This document shows positions 1-13,497 of a stretch of 64,000 nt of DNA, piece after piece (the first letter of the stretch is position 1; every line of letters begins with the position of its first letter). A model generated the notes under the pieces. The model had not been told where the DNA came from, made no database searches, and was given only the letters and a program-made list of their open reading frames with translations. Location: the NCBI RefSeq assembly GCF_051401765.1, contig NW_027480531.1, positions 558,001-622,000 on the forward strand. The letters are read 5' to 3'. The translations under genes and the position numbers were made by a program. The stretch comes from Calliopsis andreniformis (lineage: Eukaryota > Arthropoda > Insecta > Hymenoptera > Andrenidae).

Positions 1-205
1 ATTCTTCAACCTTCAAATCTCAATCCGCAAACATCAATGCTCATCGCTCAACCCTCAACCCTCAGTCCTCAATCTTCAATCCTCAATCCTCAATCCTCAA
101 TCTTGAATCCTCAATACTCGATCTTCAATCCTCAATCTTCAATTCTGAATCATCAATACTCAATCCTCAATCGTCGACCCTCAATCTCCAATCCTCAATC
201 TTCAA
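1..205 (+). repeat. Truncated marker-containing segment at window start
   Basis: The window opens inside a marker module. Bases 1 to about 195-205 match 30,839-31,040 at an offset of 30,838 (also 15,609 on and 18,788 on). From about 205 the sequence instead follows 32,230 onward at an offset of 32,027. Relative to the copy at 30-33 kb, about 1.19 kb is missing at this point. Both sides remain in satellite phase, so this looks like a deletion between similar units. It is not an insertion of foreign DNA. Confidence 0.75.
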
Positions 206-3200
206 TCCTCAATCTTCAATCCTCAGTCCCAAATCCTCAATCTTCAATACTCAATCCTCAATCCTCAATCTACAATCCTGAATATTCAATCTTCCATTCT
301 CAATCCTGAATCCTCAATCCTCAATCCTCAATCCTCAATCATCAATCGTCAGTCTTCAATCCTCAATACTCAATTTTCAATCCTCAATCCTCAGTCCTCA
401 TTCCTCAATCCTCAAACCTCAATCCTCAATCTTCAATCCTCAAGACTCAATCCGCTATATTCAATCCTCAATCCTCAATCCTCAATCCCCACTCTTCAAT
501 CCTCAATACCCAATCCTCAATCTTCAATCCTCAATCCTCAATCCTCAATTCTCAATCCTCAATTCTCAATCCTCGGACCTCAAACATCAATATTCAACCC
601 TCAGTCCTCGTCCTGAATCCAGAACCCACAATCCTCAATCCTCAATCTTCAATCATCAGTATTCAATCTTCAATCCACAATCCTCAATCCTCAATCCTCA
701 ATCCTCAATCCTCATTCTTCAATCCTCAATACCCAATCCTCATTCTCCAATCCTCAATACCTAATCCTCAATCTTCAATCCTCAATCCTCAATCCTCAAC
801 TCTCAGTCCTCAATCCTCAGTCCACAGTCCTCAATCTTCAATCCTCAATGCTCAATACTCAATCCTGAGTACTCAGTCCTCAATCCTCAATCCTCAATCT
901 TCAATCCTCAATACTCAAACATCAATCCTCAATACTCAATATTCAATCCTCAATCCTCAATTCTCAATCCTCAATCCTCAATCCTCAATCATCAATCCTC
1001 AATCTTCAATACTCAATCCTCAATACTCAATCCTCAATCCTCAATCCTCAATCGTCAAACCTCAATCTTCAATACTCGATCCTCAATCTTCAATCCTCAG
1101 TCCTGTATACTCAACCATCTATCCTCAATTCTCAATACTCAATAGAATATCCTGAATTCTCGGGATTCAATACTCAAACCTCAATCCTCAACCCTCAGCC
1201 CTCGTCCTCCATCCTCAATCCTCAATCCTCAATCCTCAATCTTGAATCCTCAATACTCAATCTTCAATCCTCAATCTTCAACACAATCCACAGTCATGAA
1301 TACTCAATCTTCAATACTCAATCCTCAATCCTCAATCCCCAATCCTCAATCCTCAATCCTCAATCCTCAATCCTCAATCCTCAATCCTCAATCCTCAATC
1401 CTCAATCCTCAGTCATCAATCCTCAATCTTCAATACTCAATCGTCAATCCTAAGTCCTCAATCCTCAATCCTCAATCCTCGTTCCTCAAACCTCAATCCT
1501 CAATCCTCAGTCTTCATCCTCAATTCTCAATTCTCAATCCTCAGTCCTCAATCCCCAATCTTCCATCCTCAATAATCAATCTCCAATCCTAGATACTCAA
1601 TCCCCAATCCTCAGTCCTTAATCCTCAATCTTCAATCCTCAATCCACTGTCCTCAATCTTCAATCCTCAATGCTCAATCCTCAATCCTCAATCCTCAGTC
1701 CTCAATCCTCAATCCTCAATTCTCAATCCTCAATCCTCAATCTTCAATGCTCAATACTCAATCCTCAATCCTCAATACTCAATCCTCAATCCTCAATCCT
1801 CAATCCCCAATCCTCAATCCTCAATTCTCAATCCTCGATCCTCAATCCTCATTCTTCAATCCTCAATACCCAATCCTCATTCTCCAATCCTCAATACCTA
1901 ATCCTCAATCTTCAATCCTCAATCCTCAATCCTCAACTCTCAATCCTCAATCCTCAGTCCTCAGTCCTCAAACCTCAGTCCCAAATTCTCAACCTTCAAT
2001 ACTCAATCCTCAATCCTCAATCTTCAACCCTCAATACTCAATCTACAATCCTCAATACTCGGTCCTCAATCCTCAATCTTCAATCACCAATCCGCAATCC
2101 TCAACCCACAATCATCAATCGTCAATCCTCAATACTCAATCTTCAATCCTCAATCCTCAATCCTCAATCCTCAATCCTCAATCGTCAATCCTCAACCGTC
2201 AACATTCAATCCTCAATACCCAATCCTCAATCTTCAATCCTCAATCCTCAATCCTCAATCCTCAATCCTCAATCCTCAATCCTCAATCCTCAGTCCTCAG
2301 TCCTCAAACCTCAATTCTGAATCCTCAATCCTGCATCCTCAATCTTCTGCCCTCAGTCCTTAACAAGCAGTTTTCAATCCTCAATCCCCAATAGAATATC
2401 CTCAATTCACAGTTTTCAATACTCAATACTCAATCTGCAATCTTCAAACCTCTATCCACAAACATCAATTCTCATCACTCAACCCTCAACACACAGTCCT
2501 CAATGTTCAATCCTTAATCCACAATTCTCAATCCTCAATCCTCAATCCTCAGACCTCAAACATCAATATTCAACCCTCAGTCCTCGTCCTCAATCCACAA
2601 CCCTCAATCCTCAATCTTCAATCTTCAATCATCAATATTCAATCTTCAAACCTCAATCCTCAATCCTCAATCGTCAATCCTCAATCCTCAATCTTTAATC
2701 CTCAATCCTCTATCCTCATTCTTCTATCCTCAACACCCAATCCTCAATCTTCAACCCTCAATCCTCAATCGTCAATGTTGAATCCTCAATACCCAATCCT
2801 AAATCTTCAATCCTCAATCCTCAAACCTCAATCCTCTTTCTTCAATCCTCAATACCCATTCCTCAACCTTCAATCCTCAATCCACAATCCTCAATCCTCA
2901 ATCCTCAATCTTCAATCATCAATCCTCAATCTTCAATCCTCAGTCCCAAATCCTCAATCTTCAATACTCAATCCTCAATCCTCAATCTACAATCCTGAAT
3001 ATTCAATCTTCCATTCTCAATCCTGAATCCTCAATCCTCAATCCTCAATCCTCAATCATCAATCGTCAGTCTTCAATCCTCAATACTCAATTTTCAATCC
3101 TCAATTCTCAATCCTCAATCGTCAACCCTCAATCTTCAATCCTCAATACTCGATCTTCAATACTCAATCCTCAATCCTCAATCCTCAATCCTCAATCCTC

Positions 3201-5228
3201 ATTTTTCAATCCTCAATACCCAATCCTCAACCTTCAATCCTCAATACTCGATCCTCAATTCACAATCCTCAATCCTCAATCCTCAATCCTTAACCGTCAG
3301 ACCTCATCCTCAATCCTCAATACTCAATCTTCAATCCTCAATCCTCAATCCTCAATACTCAATCTTCGATCCTCAATCCTCGTTCCTCAAACCTCAATCC
3401 TCAATCCTCAGTCTTCATCCTCAATTCTCAATTCTCAATCCTCAGTCCTCAATCCCCAATCTTCAATCCTCAATAATCAATCTCCAATCCTAGATACTCA
3501 ATCCCCAATTCTCAATTCTTAATACTCAACCTTCAATCCTCAATCCCCTGTCCTCAATCTTCAATCCTCAATGCTCAATCCTCAATCCTCAATGATCAGT
3601 CCTCAATCCTCAATCCTCAATCCTCAATCCTCAATCCTCAATCTTCAATGCTCAATACTCAATCCTCATTCCTCAGTCCTCAATCCCCAATCTTCAATCC
3701 TCAATAATCAATCTCCAATCCTAGATACTCAATCCCCAATTCTCAATTCTTAATACTCAACCTTCAATCCTCAATCCCCTGTCCTCAATCTTCAATCCTC
3801 AATGCTCAATCCTCAATCCTCAATCCTCAATCCTCAATCCTCATTCCTCAAACCTCAATCCACAACCCTCAGTCCCCATCCTCAATTCTCAATTCTACAT
3901 ACTCAATCCTCAATCCTCAATCTTCAATCCTCAATAATCAATTTTCAATCCTCAATCCTCAATACTCAGTCATCAATCCACAATCTTCAATACACAATCC
4001 ACAATCCTCAGTCCTCTATCCTCAATCCTCAACCCTCAGTCCTCAATCCTCAATCCTCAGTCCTTAATGATCAATCCTCAATCCTGAATCTTCAATCCTC
4101 AATACTCAATCTTCAATCCTAAATCCTCAATCCTCAATCCTCAACCCTCACTCTTCACTCCTCAGTACCCATTCCTCAATCTTCAACCGTCAATCGTCAA
4201 TCCTCAATCCTCAATCCTCAATCCTCATTCTTCAATCCTGAATACCCAATCCTCAATCTTCAATCCTCAATCCTCAATCCTCAATTCTCAATCCTCAATC
4301 CTCAATCTTCAATCCTCAATAATCAATTTTCAATCCTCAATCCTCAATACTCAGTCATCAATCCTCAATCTTCAATACTCAATCCTCAATCCACACTCCT
4401 CTATCCTCAATCCTCAACCCTCAGTCCTCATTACCAGTTCTCAATTCTCAATCCTCAATCCTCAATCCTCAATCCTCAGTCCTTAATGATCAATCCTCAA
4501 TCCTCAATCTTCAATCCTCAATACTCAATCTTCAATCCTCAATCATCAATCCTCAATCCTCAATCTTCAATCCTCAATCCTCAATCCTCTATCCTCAATC
4601 CTCATTCTTCAATCCTCAATGCCCAATCCTCAATCTTCAATCCTCAATCCTCAATCCTCAATTCTCAATCCTCAATCCTCAGTCATCAGTCCTCAAACCT
4701 CAATCCTCAACCCTCAGCCCTCGTCCTCAATCCTCAATCCTCAATCCTCAGACCTCAATGATCAATCCTCAATCCTCAATCTTCAATCCTCAATACTCAA
4801 TCTTCAATCCTCAATCCTCAATCGTCAATCTTCAGTCCTCAATCCACAATCCTCAATCCTCAATCTTCAATCCTCAAGACTCAATCTTCAATCCTCGATC
4901 CTCAATCCTCAATCCTCAATACTCAATCCTCAATCCGCAATCCTCAATCTTCAATCCTCAGTACTCAATCCTCAATCCTTAATCGTCAATATTCAAACCA
5001 CAATCCACAATCCTCCATCTTCAATCCTCAATCCTCAATCCTCAATCTTCAATCCTCAATCTTCAATCCTCAATACTCAATCTTCAATCCTCAATCATCA
5101 ATCCTCAATCCTCAATCTTCAATCCTCAATCCTCAATCCTCAATCCTCAATCCTCATTCATCAATCCTCAATGCCCAATCCTCAATCTTCAATCCTCAAT
5201 CCTCAATCCTCAATCCTCAATCCTCAAT

Positions 5229-6009
5229 CCCCAATGCTCAATCTTCAATCCTCAATACTCAAACTTCAGTCCTCAATGCTCAATTCACAATCCTCAATAC
5301 TCAACCCTCAATCGTCAATCCTCAATCCCCAATCCTCAATCTTCAATCCTCAATCTTCAATCCTCAATCCTCAATCCTCAATCCTCAACCATCAATCCGC
5401 AATCTTCAATACTCAATCCTCAATCCTCAATCCTCAATCCTCGATTCTCAATCCTCAATCCTCAATCCTCAGTCCTCAAACGTCAATTCTCAACCCTCAG
5501 TCCTCGTCCTCAATCCACAACACTCAATCCTCAATCCTCAATCTTCAATCATCAATATACAATCTTCAATCCTCAATCCTCAATCATCAATCCTCAAACC
5601 TCAATCCTCAAACCTCAGCCCTCATCCTCAATCTTCAATCCTCAATCCCCAATCCTCAATCTCAAATCCTCAATACTCAATCCTCAATCCTCAATCCTCA
5701 ATCCTCAATCCTCAATCCTCAATCCTCAATCGTCAGTCTTCAACCCTCAATACCCAATCTTCAATCCTCAATCTTCAATCCTCAATACTCAATCTTCAAT
5801 CGTCAATCATCAATCCTCAATCCTCAATCTTCAATCCTCAATCCTCAATCCTCAAACCTCAATCCTCGTTCATCAATCCTCAATGCCCAATCCTCAATCT
5901 TCAATCCTCAATCCTCAATCCTGAATTCTCAATCCTCAATCTTCAGTCATCAGTCCTCAAACCTCAATCCTCAACCCTCAGCCCTCATCCTCAATCCTCA
6001 ATCCTCAAT
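5229..6009 (+). repeat. 781-bp nested tandem repeat in block A copy 1, first unit
   Basis: The diagnostic run CCCCAATGCTCAATC starts at 5,229 and again at 6,010, and CGTCAATTCTCAACC at 5,481 and 6,262; both give 781 bp. Three hexamers lie in the unit (CCTCGT near 5,504, CCTCAT near 5,621 and 5,987), and 781 = 7x112-3. Further single copies of the start run occur at 10,446, 13,155 and 29,579, without the tandem partner. Confidence 0.85.
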
Positions 6010-6580
6010 CCCCAATGCTCAATCTTCAATCCTCAATACTCAAACTTCAGTCCTCAATGCTCAATTCAAAATCCTCAATACTCAACCTTCAATCGTCAAT
6101 CCTCAATCCCCAATGCTCAATCTTCAATCCTCAATCCTCAATCCTCAATCCTCAATCCTCAATCCTCAACCATCAATCCTCAATCTTCAATACTCAATCC
6201 TCAATCCTCAATCCTCAATCCTCGATTCTCAATCCTCAATCCTCAATCCTCAGTCCTCAAACGTCAATTCTCAACCCTCAGTCCTCGTCCTCAATCCACA
6301 ACACTCAATCCTCAATCCTCAATCTTCAATCATCAATATACAATCTTCAATCTTCAATCCTCAATCATCAATCCTCAAACCTCAATCCTCAAACCTCAGC
6401 CCTCATCCTCAATCTTCAATCCTCAATCCTCAATCCTCAATCCCCAATCCTCAATCTCCAATCCTCAATACTCAATCTTCAATCCTCAATCCTCAATCCT
6501 CAATCCTCAATCCTCAATCCTCAATCGTCAGTCTTCAATCCTCAATACCCAATCTTCAATCCTCAATCTTCAATCCTCAA
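6010..6580 (+). repeat. 781-bp nested tandem repeat in block A copy 1, partial second unit
   Basis: This follows the first unit at +781, gains 14 bp (two heptamers) near 6,425, and loses clear match at about 6,580. The second unit is thus about three quarters of full length. Confidence 0.78.
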
Positions 6581-7617
6581 TCCTCAATCCTCAATACTCA
6601 ATCTTCGATCCTCAATCCTTAGTCCTCAAACCTCAATTCTCAATCCTCAATCCTGAATCCTCAATCTTCAGACCTCAGTCATCAACAATCAGTTGTCAAT
6701 CCTCAATACTCAATAGAATATCCTCAATTCAAAGTTTTCAATACTCAATACTCAATCTGCAATCTTCAAATCTCTATCCACAAACATCAATTCTCATCAC
6801 TCAACCCTCAACACTCAGTCCTCAATGTTCAATCCTCAATTATCAATTCCCAATCTTCAATCCTCAATACTGAACCTTCAATCCTCAATCCTCAATCCTC
6901 AATCCTCAGTCCTCCGACCTCAAATCTCAATCCTGAATCCTCAATCCCCTATCCTCAACCCTCAATCCTCAATCATCAATCCTCAATCTTCAGTCCTCAA
7001 TCCTCAGTCCTCAATCCTCAATCCTCAATCCTCAATCATCAATCCTCAATCCTCAATCTTCAATCCTCAGTCCTCCGACCTCAAATCTCAATCCTGAATC
7101 CTCAATCCCCTATCCTCAACCCTCAATCCTCAATCCTCAATACTCAATCCTCAATCCTCAATCCTCAATCTTCAATCCTCAGTACTCAATCCTCAATCCT
7201 TAATCGTCAATATTCATACCTCAATCCACAATCCTCAATCCTCAGTCCTCAATCCTCAATCCTCAATCCTCAATCTTCAATCCACAATCCTCAATCCTCA
7301 ATCCCCAATCCTCAATCTTCAATCTTTAAAACTCAATCATCAATCCTCAATCCTGAATCCTCAATCCTCAATCCTCAATTTTCAATCCTCAATTCTCAAT
7401 CCTCATTCGTCAACCCTCAATCTTCAATCCTCAATACTCGATCTTCAATACTCAATCCTCAATCCTCAATCCTCAATCCTCAATCCTCATTTTTCAATCC
7501 TCAATACCCAATCCTCAACCTTCAATCCTCAATACTCGATCCTCAATTCACAATCCTCAATCCTCAATCCTCAATCCTTAACCGTCAGACCTCATCCTCA
7601 ATCCTCAATACTCAATC

Positions 7618-10400
7618 GTCAATCCTCAACCGTCAACGTTCAATCCTCAATACCCAATCCTCAATCTTCAATCCTCAATCCTCAATCCTCAATCCTCAGT
7701 CCTCAGTCCTCTAACCTCAATTCTGAATCCTCAATCCTGCATCCTCAATCTTCTGCCCTCAGTCCTTAACAAGCAGTTTTCAATCCTCAATCCCCAATAG
7801 AATATCCTCAATTCACAGTTTTCAATACTCAATACTCAATCTGCAATCTTCAAACCTCTATCCACAAACATCAATTCTCATCACTCAACCCTCAACACAC
7901 AGTCCTCAATGTTCAATCCTTAATCCACAATTCTCAATCCCCAATCCTCAATCCTCAGACCTCAAACATCAATATTCAACCCTCAGTCCTCGTCCTCAAT
8001 CCACAACCCTCAATCCTCAATCTTCAATCTTCAATCATCAATATTCAATCTTCAAACCTCAATCCTCAATCCTCAATCGTCAATCCTCAATCCTCAATCT
8101 TTAATCCTCAATCCTCTATCCTCATTCTTCTATCCTCAACACCCAATCCTCAATCTTCAACCCTCAATCCTCAATCGTCAATGTTGAATCCTCAATACCC
8201 AATCCTAAATCTTCAATCCTCAATCCTCAAACCTCAATCCTCTTCCTTCAATCCTCAATACCCATTCCTCAACCTTCAATCCTCAATCCTCAATCCTCAA
8301 TCCTCAATCCTCAATCTTCAATCATCTGTCCTCAATCTTCAATCCTCAGTCCCAAATCCTCAATCTTCAATACTCAATCCTCAATCCTCAATCTACAATC
8401 CTGAATATTCAATCTTCCATTCTCAATCCTGAATCCTCAATCCTCAATCCTCAATCCTCAATCATCAATCGTCAGTCTTCAATCCTCAATACTCAATTTT
8501 CAATCCTCAATCCTCAGTCCTCATTCCTCAATCCTCAAACCTCAATCCTCAATCTTCAATCCTCAAGACTCAATCCGCTATATTCAATCCTCAATCCTCA
8601 ATCCTCAATCCCCACTCTTCAATCCTCAATACCCAATCCTCAATCTTCAATCCTCAATCCTCAATCCTCAATTCTCAATCCTCAATTCTCAATCCTCGGA
8701 CCTCAAACATCAATATTCAACCCTCAGTCCTCGTCCTGAATCCAGAACCCACAATCCTCAATCCTCAATCTTCAATCATCAATATTCAACCTTCAATCCA
8801 CAATCCTCAATCCTCAATCCTCAATCCTCAATCCTCATTCTTCAATCCTCAATACCCAATCCTCATTCTCCAATCCTCAATACCTAATCCTCAATCTTCA
8901 ATCCTCAATCCTCAATCCTCAACTCTCAGTCCTCAATCCTCAGTCCACAGTCCTCAATCTTCAATCCTCAATGCTCAATACTCAATCCTGAGTACTCAGT
9001 CCTCAATCCTCAATCCTCAATCTTCAATCCTCAATACTCAAACTTCAATCCTCAATACTCAATATTCAATCCTCAATCCTCAATTCTCAATCCTCAATCC
9101 TCAATCCTCAATCATCAATCCTCAATCTTCAATACTCAATCCTCAATACTCAATCCTCAATCCTCAATCCTCAATCGTCAAACCTCAATCTTCAATACTC
9201 GATCCTCAATCTTCAATCCTCAGTCCTGTATACTCAACCATCTATCCTCAATTCTCAATACTCAATAGAATATCCTGAATTCTCGGGATTCAATACTCAA
9301 ACCTCAATCCTCAACCCTCAGCCCTCGTCCTCCATCCTCAATCCTCAATCCTCAATCCTCAATCTTGAATCCTCAATACTCAATCTTCAATCCTCAATCC
9401 TCAATCCTCAATCTTCAACACAATCCACAGTCATGAATACTCAATCTTCAATACTCAATCCTCAATCCTCAATCCCCAATCCTCAATCCTCTATCCTCAA
9501 TCCTCAATCCTCAATCCTCAATCCTCAATCCTCAATCCTCAATCCTCAGTCATCAATCCTCAATCTTCAATACTCAATCGTCAATCCTAAGTCCTCAATC
9601 CTCAATCCTCAATCCTCGTTCCTCAAACCTCAATCCTCAATCCTCAGTCTTCATCCTCAATTCTCAATTCTCAATCCTCAGTCCTCAATCCCCAATCTTC
9701 CATCCTCAATAATCAATCTCCAATCCTAGATACTCAATCCCCAATCCTCAGTCCTTAATCCTCAATCTTCAATCCTCAATCCACTGTCCTCAATCTTCAA
9801 TCCTCAATCCTCAATCTTCAATGCTCAATACTCAATCCTCAATCCTCAATACTCAATCCTCAATCCTCAATCCTCAATCCCCAATCCTCAATCCTCAATT
9901 CTCAATCCTCGATCCTCAATCCTCATTCTTCAATCCTCAATACCCAATCCTCATTCTCCAATCCTCAATACCTAATCCTCAATCTTCAATCCTCAATCCT
10001 CAATCCTCAACTCTCAATCCTCAATCCTCAGTTCTCAGTCCTCAAACCTCAGTCCCAAATTCTCAACCTTCAATACTCAATCCTCAATCCTCAATCTTCA
10101 ACCCTCAATACTCAATCTACAATCCTCAATACTCGGTCCTCAATCCTCAATCTTCAATCACCAATCCGCAATCCTCAATCCACAATCATCAATCGTCAAT
10201 CCTCAATACTCAATCTTCAATCCTCAATCCTCAATCCTCAATCCTCAATCCTCAATCGTCAATCCTCAACCGTCAACATTCAATCCTCAATACCCAATCC
10301 TCAATCTTCAATCCTCAATCCTCAATCCTCAATCCTCAATCCTCAATCCTCAATCCTCAATCCTCAGTCCTCAGTCCTCAAACCTCAATTCTGAATCCTC
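7618..10400 (+). repeat. Mosaic segment, colinear with 16.2-17.5 kb, then with 0.3-2.3 kb
   Basis: From 7,618 the sequence follows 16,185 onward (offset 8,568, then 8,589 after a 21-bp difference of three heptamers) through 8,181-8,836. From 8,432 on it also matches 309 onward. The marker core at 9,267 keeps the 430-bp spacing from the CATTCTTC element seen at 713, 20,255 and 32,740. It carries the same 14-bp insertion as block A copy 2 relative to copy 1, and lacks 63 bp (nine heptamers) between 9,729 and 9,821. It diverges from the 1.7-2.3 kb pattern near 10,400. Confidence 0.78.
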
Positions 10401-13400
10401 AATCTTCAATCCTCAATCCTCAATCCTCAATCCTCAATCCTCAATCCCCAATGCTCAATCTTCAATCCTCAATACTCAAACTTCAGTCCTCAATGCTCAA
10501 TTCACAATCCTCAATACTCAACCTTAATCGTCAATCCTCAATCCCCAATCCTCAATCTTCAATCCTCAATCTTCAATCCTCAATCCTCAATCCTCAATCC
10601 TCAACCATCAATCCGCAATCTTCAATACTCAATCCTCAATCCTCAATCCTCAATCCTCGATTCTCAATCCTCAATCCTCAATCCTCAGTCCTCAAACGTC
10701 AATTCTCAACCCTCAGTCCTCGTCCTCAATCCACAACACTCAATCCTCAATCCTCAATCTTCAATCATCAATATACAATCTTCAATCCTCAATCCTCAAT
10801 CATCAATCCTCAAACCTCAATCCTCAAACCTCAGCCCTCATCCTCAATCTTCAATCCTCAATCCTCAATCCTCAATCCCCAATCCTCAATCTCCAATCCT
10901 CAATACTCAATCTTCAATCCTCAATCCTCAATCCTCAATCCTCAATCCTCAATCCTCAATCGTCAGTCTTCAATCCTCAATACCCAATCTTCAATCCTCA
11001 ATCTTCAATCCTCAATCCTCAATCCTCAATACTCAATCTTCGATCCTCAATCCTTAGTCCTCAAACCTCAATTCTCAATCCTCAATCCTGAATCCTCAAT
11101 CTTCAGACCTCAGTCATCAACAATCAGTTGTCAATCCTCAATCCTCAATAGAATATCCTCAATTCAAAGTTTTCAATACTCAATACTCAATCTGCAATCT
11201 TCAAATCTCTATCCACAAACATCAATTCTCATCACTCAACCCTCAACACTCAGTCCTCAATGTTCAATCCTCAATTATCAATTCCCAATCTTCAATCCTC
11301 AATACTGAACCTTCAATCCTCAATCCTCAATCCTCAATCCTCAGTCCTCCGACCTCAAATCTCAATCCTGAATCCTCAATCCCCTATCCTCAACCCTCAA
11401 TCCTCAATCATCAATCCTCAATCTTCAGTCCTCAATCCTCAGTCCTCAATCCTCAATCCTCAATCCTCAATCATCAATCCTCAATCCTCAATCTTCAATC
11501 CTCAGTCCTCCGACCTCAAATCTCAATCCTGAATCCTCAATCCCCTATCCTCAACCCTCAATCCTCAATCCTCAATACTCAATCCTCAATCCTCAATCCT
11601 CAATCTTCAATCCTCAGTACTCAATCCTCAATCCTTAATCGTCAATATTCATACCTCAATCCACAATCCTCAATCCTCAGTCCTCAATCCTCAATCCTCA
11701 ATCCTCAATCTTCAATCCACAATCCTCAATCCTCAATCCCCAATCCTCAATCTTCAATCTTTAAAACTCAATCATCAATCCTCAATCCTGAATCCTCAAT
11801 CCTCAATCCTCAATTTTCAATCCTCAATTCTCAATCCTCAATCGTCAACCCTCAATCTTCAATCCTCAATACTCGATCTTCAATACTCAATCCTCAATCC
11901 TCAATCCTCAATCCTCAATCCTCATTTTTCAATCCTCAATACCCAATCCTCAACCTTCAATCCTCAATACTCGATCCTCAATTCACAATCCTCAATCCTC
12001 AATCCTCAATCCTTAACCGTCAGACCTCATCCTCAATCCTCAATACTCAATCTTCAATCCTCAATCCTCAATCCTCAATACTCAATCTTCGATCCTCAAT
12101 CCTCGTTCCTCAAACCTCAATCCTCAATCCTCAGTCTTCATCCTCAATTCTCAATTCTCAATCCTCAGTCCTGAATCCCCAATCTTCAATCCTCAATAAT
12201 CAATCTCCAATCCTAGATACTCAATCCCCAATTCTCAATTCTTAATACTCAACCTTCAATCCTCAATCCCCTGTCCTCAATCTTCAATCCTCAATGCTCA
12301 ATCCTCAATCCTCAATGATCAGTCCTCAATCCTCAATCCTCAATCCTCAATCCTCAATCCTCAATCTTCAATGCTCAATTCTCAATCCTCATTCCTCAAT
12401 CTTCAATCCTCAATAATCAATTTTCAATCCTCAATCCTCAATACTCAGTCATCAATCCTCAATCTTCAATACTCAATCCTCAATCATCAATCCTCAATCC
12501 TCAATCTTCAATCCTCAATCCTCAATCCTCTATCCTCAGTCATCAGTCCTCAAACCTCAATCCTCAACCCTCAGCCCTCGTCCTCAATCCTCAATCCTCA
12601 ATCCTCAGACCTCAATGATCAATCCTCAATCCTCAATCTTCAATCCTCAATACTCAATCTTCAATCCTCAATCCACAATCGTCAATCTTCAGTCCTCAAT
12701 CCTCAATCCTCAATCCTCAATCTTCAATCCTCAAGACTCAATCTTCAATCCTCGATCCTCAATCCTGAATCCTCAATACTCAATCCTCAATCCTCAATCC
12801 TCAATCTTCAATCCTCAGTACTCAATCCTCAATCCTTAATCGTCAATATTCAAACCACAATCCACAATCCTCAATCTTCAATCCTCAATCCTCAATCCTC
12901 AATCTTCAATCCTCAATCTTCAATCCTCAATACTCAATCTTCAATCCTCAATCATCAATCCTCAATCCTCAATCTTCAATCCTCAATCCTCAATCCTCAA
13001 TCCTCAATCCTCATTCATCAATCCTCAATGCCCAATCCTCAACCTTCAATCCTCAATCCTCAATCCTCAATTCTCAATCATCAATCTTCAGTCATCAGTC
13101 CTCAAACCTCAATCCTCAACCCTCAGCCCTCATCCTCAATCCTCAATCCTCAATCCCCAATGCTCAATCTTCAATCCTCAATACTCAAACTTCAGTCCTC
13201 AATGCTCAATTCACAATCCTCAATACTCAACCCTCAATCGTCAATCCTCAATCCCCAATCCTCAATCTTCAATCCTCAATCCTCAATCCTCAATCCTCAA
13301 TCCTCAATCCTCAACCATCAATCCTCAATCTTCAATACTCAATCCTCAATCCTCAATCCTCAATCCTCGATTCTCAATCCTCAATCCTCAATCCTCAGTC

Positions 13401-13497
13401 CTCAAACGTCAATTCTCAACCCTCAGTCCTCGTCCTCAATCCACAACACTCAATCCTCAATCCTCAATCTTCAATCATCAATATACAATCTTCAATC
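10401..13497 (+). repeat. Mosaic segment, colinear with 5.2-7.6 kb, 26.2-27.5 kb and 28.8-29.9 kb
   Basis: The part from 10,446 matches 5,229 onward but has only one copy of the 781-bp unit, so the offset drops from 5,217 to 4,435 by 11,260. From 11,260 to about 12,370 it matches 26,381-27,490 (offset 15,121). From about 12,400 to 13,497 it matches 28,824-29,921 (offset 16,424). The copy at 27-29 kb therefore carries about 1.3 kb that this one lacks. A private hexamer CTTAAT is near 10,524. Confidence 0.75.

Larger units (their letters stand above)
690..7617 (+). repeat. Large duplicated block A, copy 1
   Basis: This segment of about 6.9 kb is almost identical to 20,232-27,172. The offset is 19,542 up to about 1,260 and exactly 19,556 from 1,592 to beyond 7,270; the 14-nt change is two extra heptamers in the second copy. 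Colinearity was checked at the marker cores (1,144, 2,392, 6,714), at 4,758, 5,229, 6,010 and 6,825, and at 7,201 and 7,275. It breaks at about 7,617, where this copy continues TCGTCAATCC and the other continues TCTTCAATCC. The block contains a nested 781-bp tandem duplication and the longest open frame of the window (4,619-6,622), which I judge non-coding. Confidence 0.88.

Noticed and set aside
2341..2520. Marker module as a small gene, promoter or inserted element
   Set aside because: It looks unique at first but parses exactly into diverged heptamers, has no flanking target duplication or terminal inverted repeats, and no RNA fold I could support.
4619..6622. 667-codon open frame (also 24,175-26,178) as a real repetitive protein
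   Set aside because: The canonical unit has no stop in any sense frame, overlapping frames give the same peptide, and start codons arise from single-base variants such as CAATGCTC. There is no signal peptide, domain or codon-position bias visible, and the frame is lost by ordinary unit variants (CCTGAAT, CCTTAAT, CCTAGAT).
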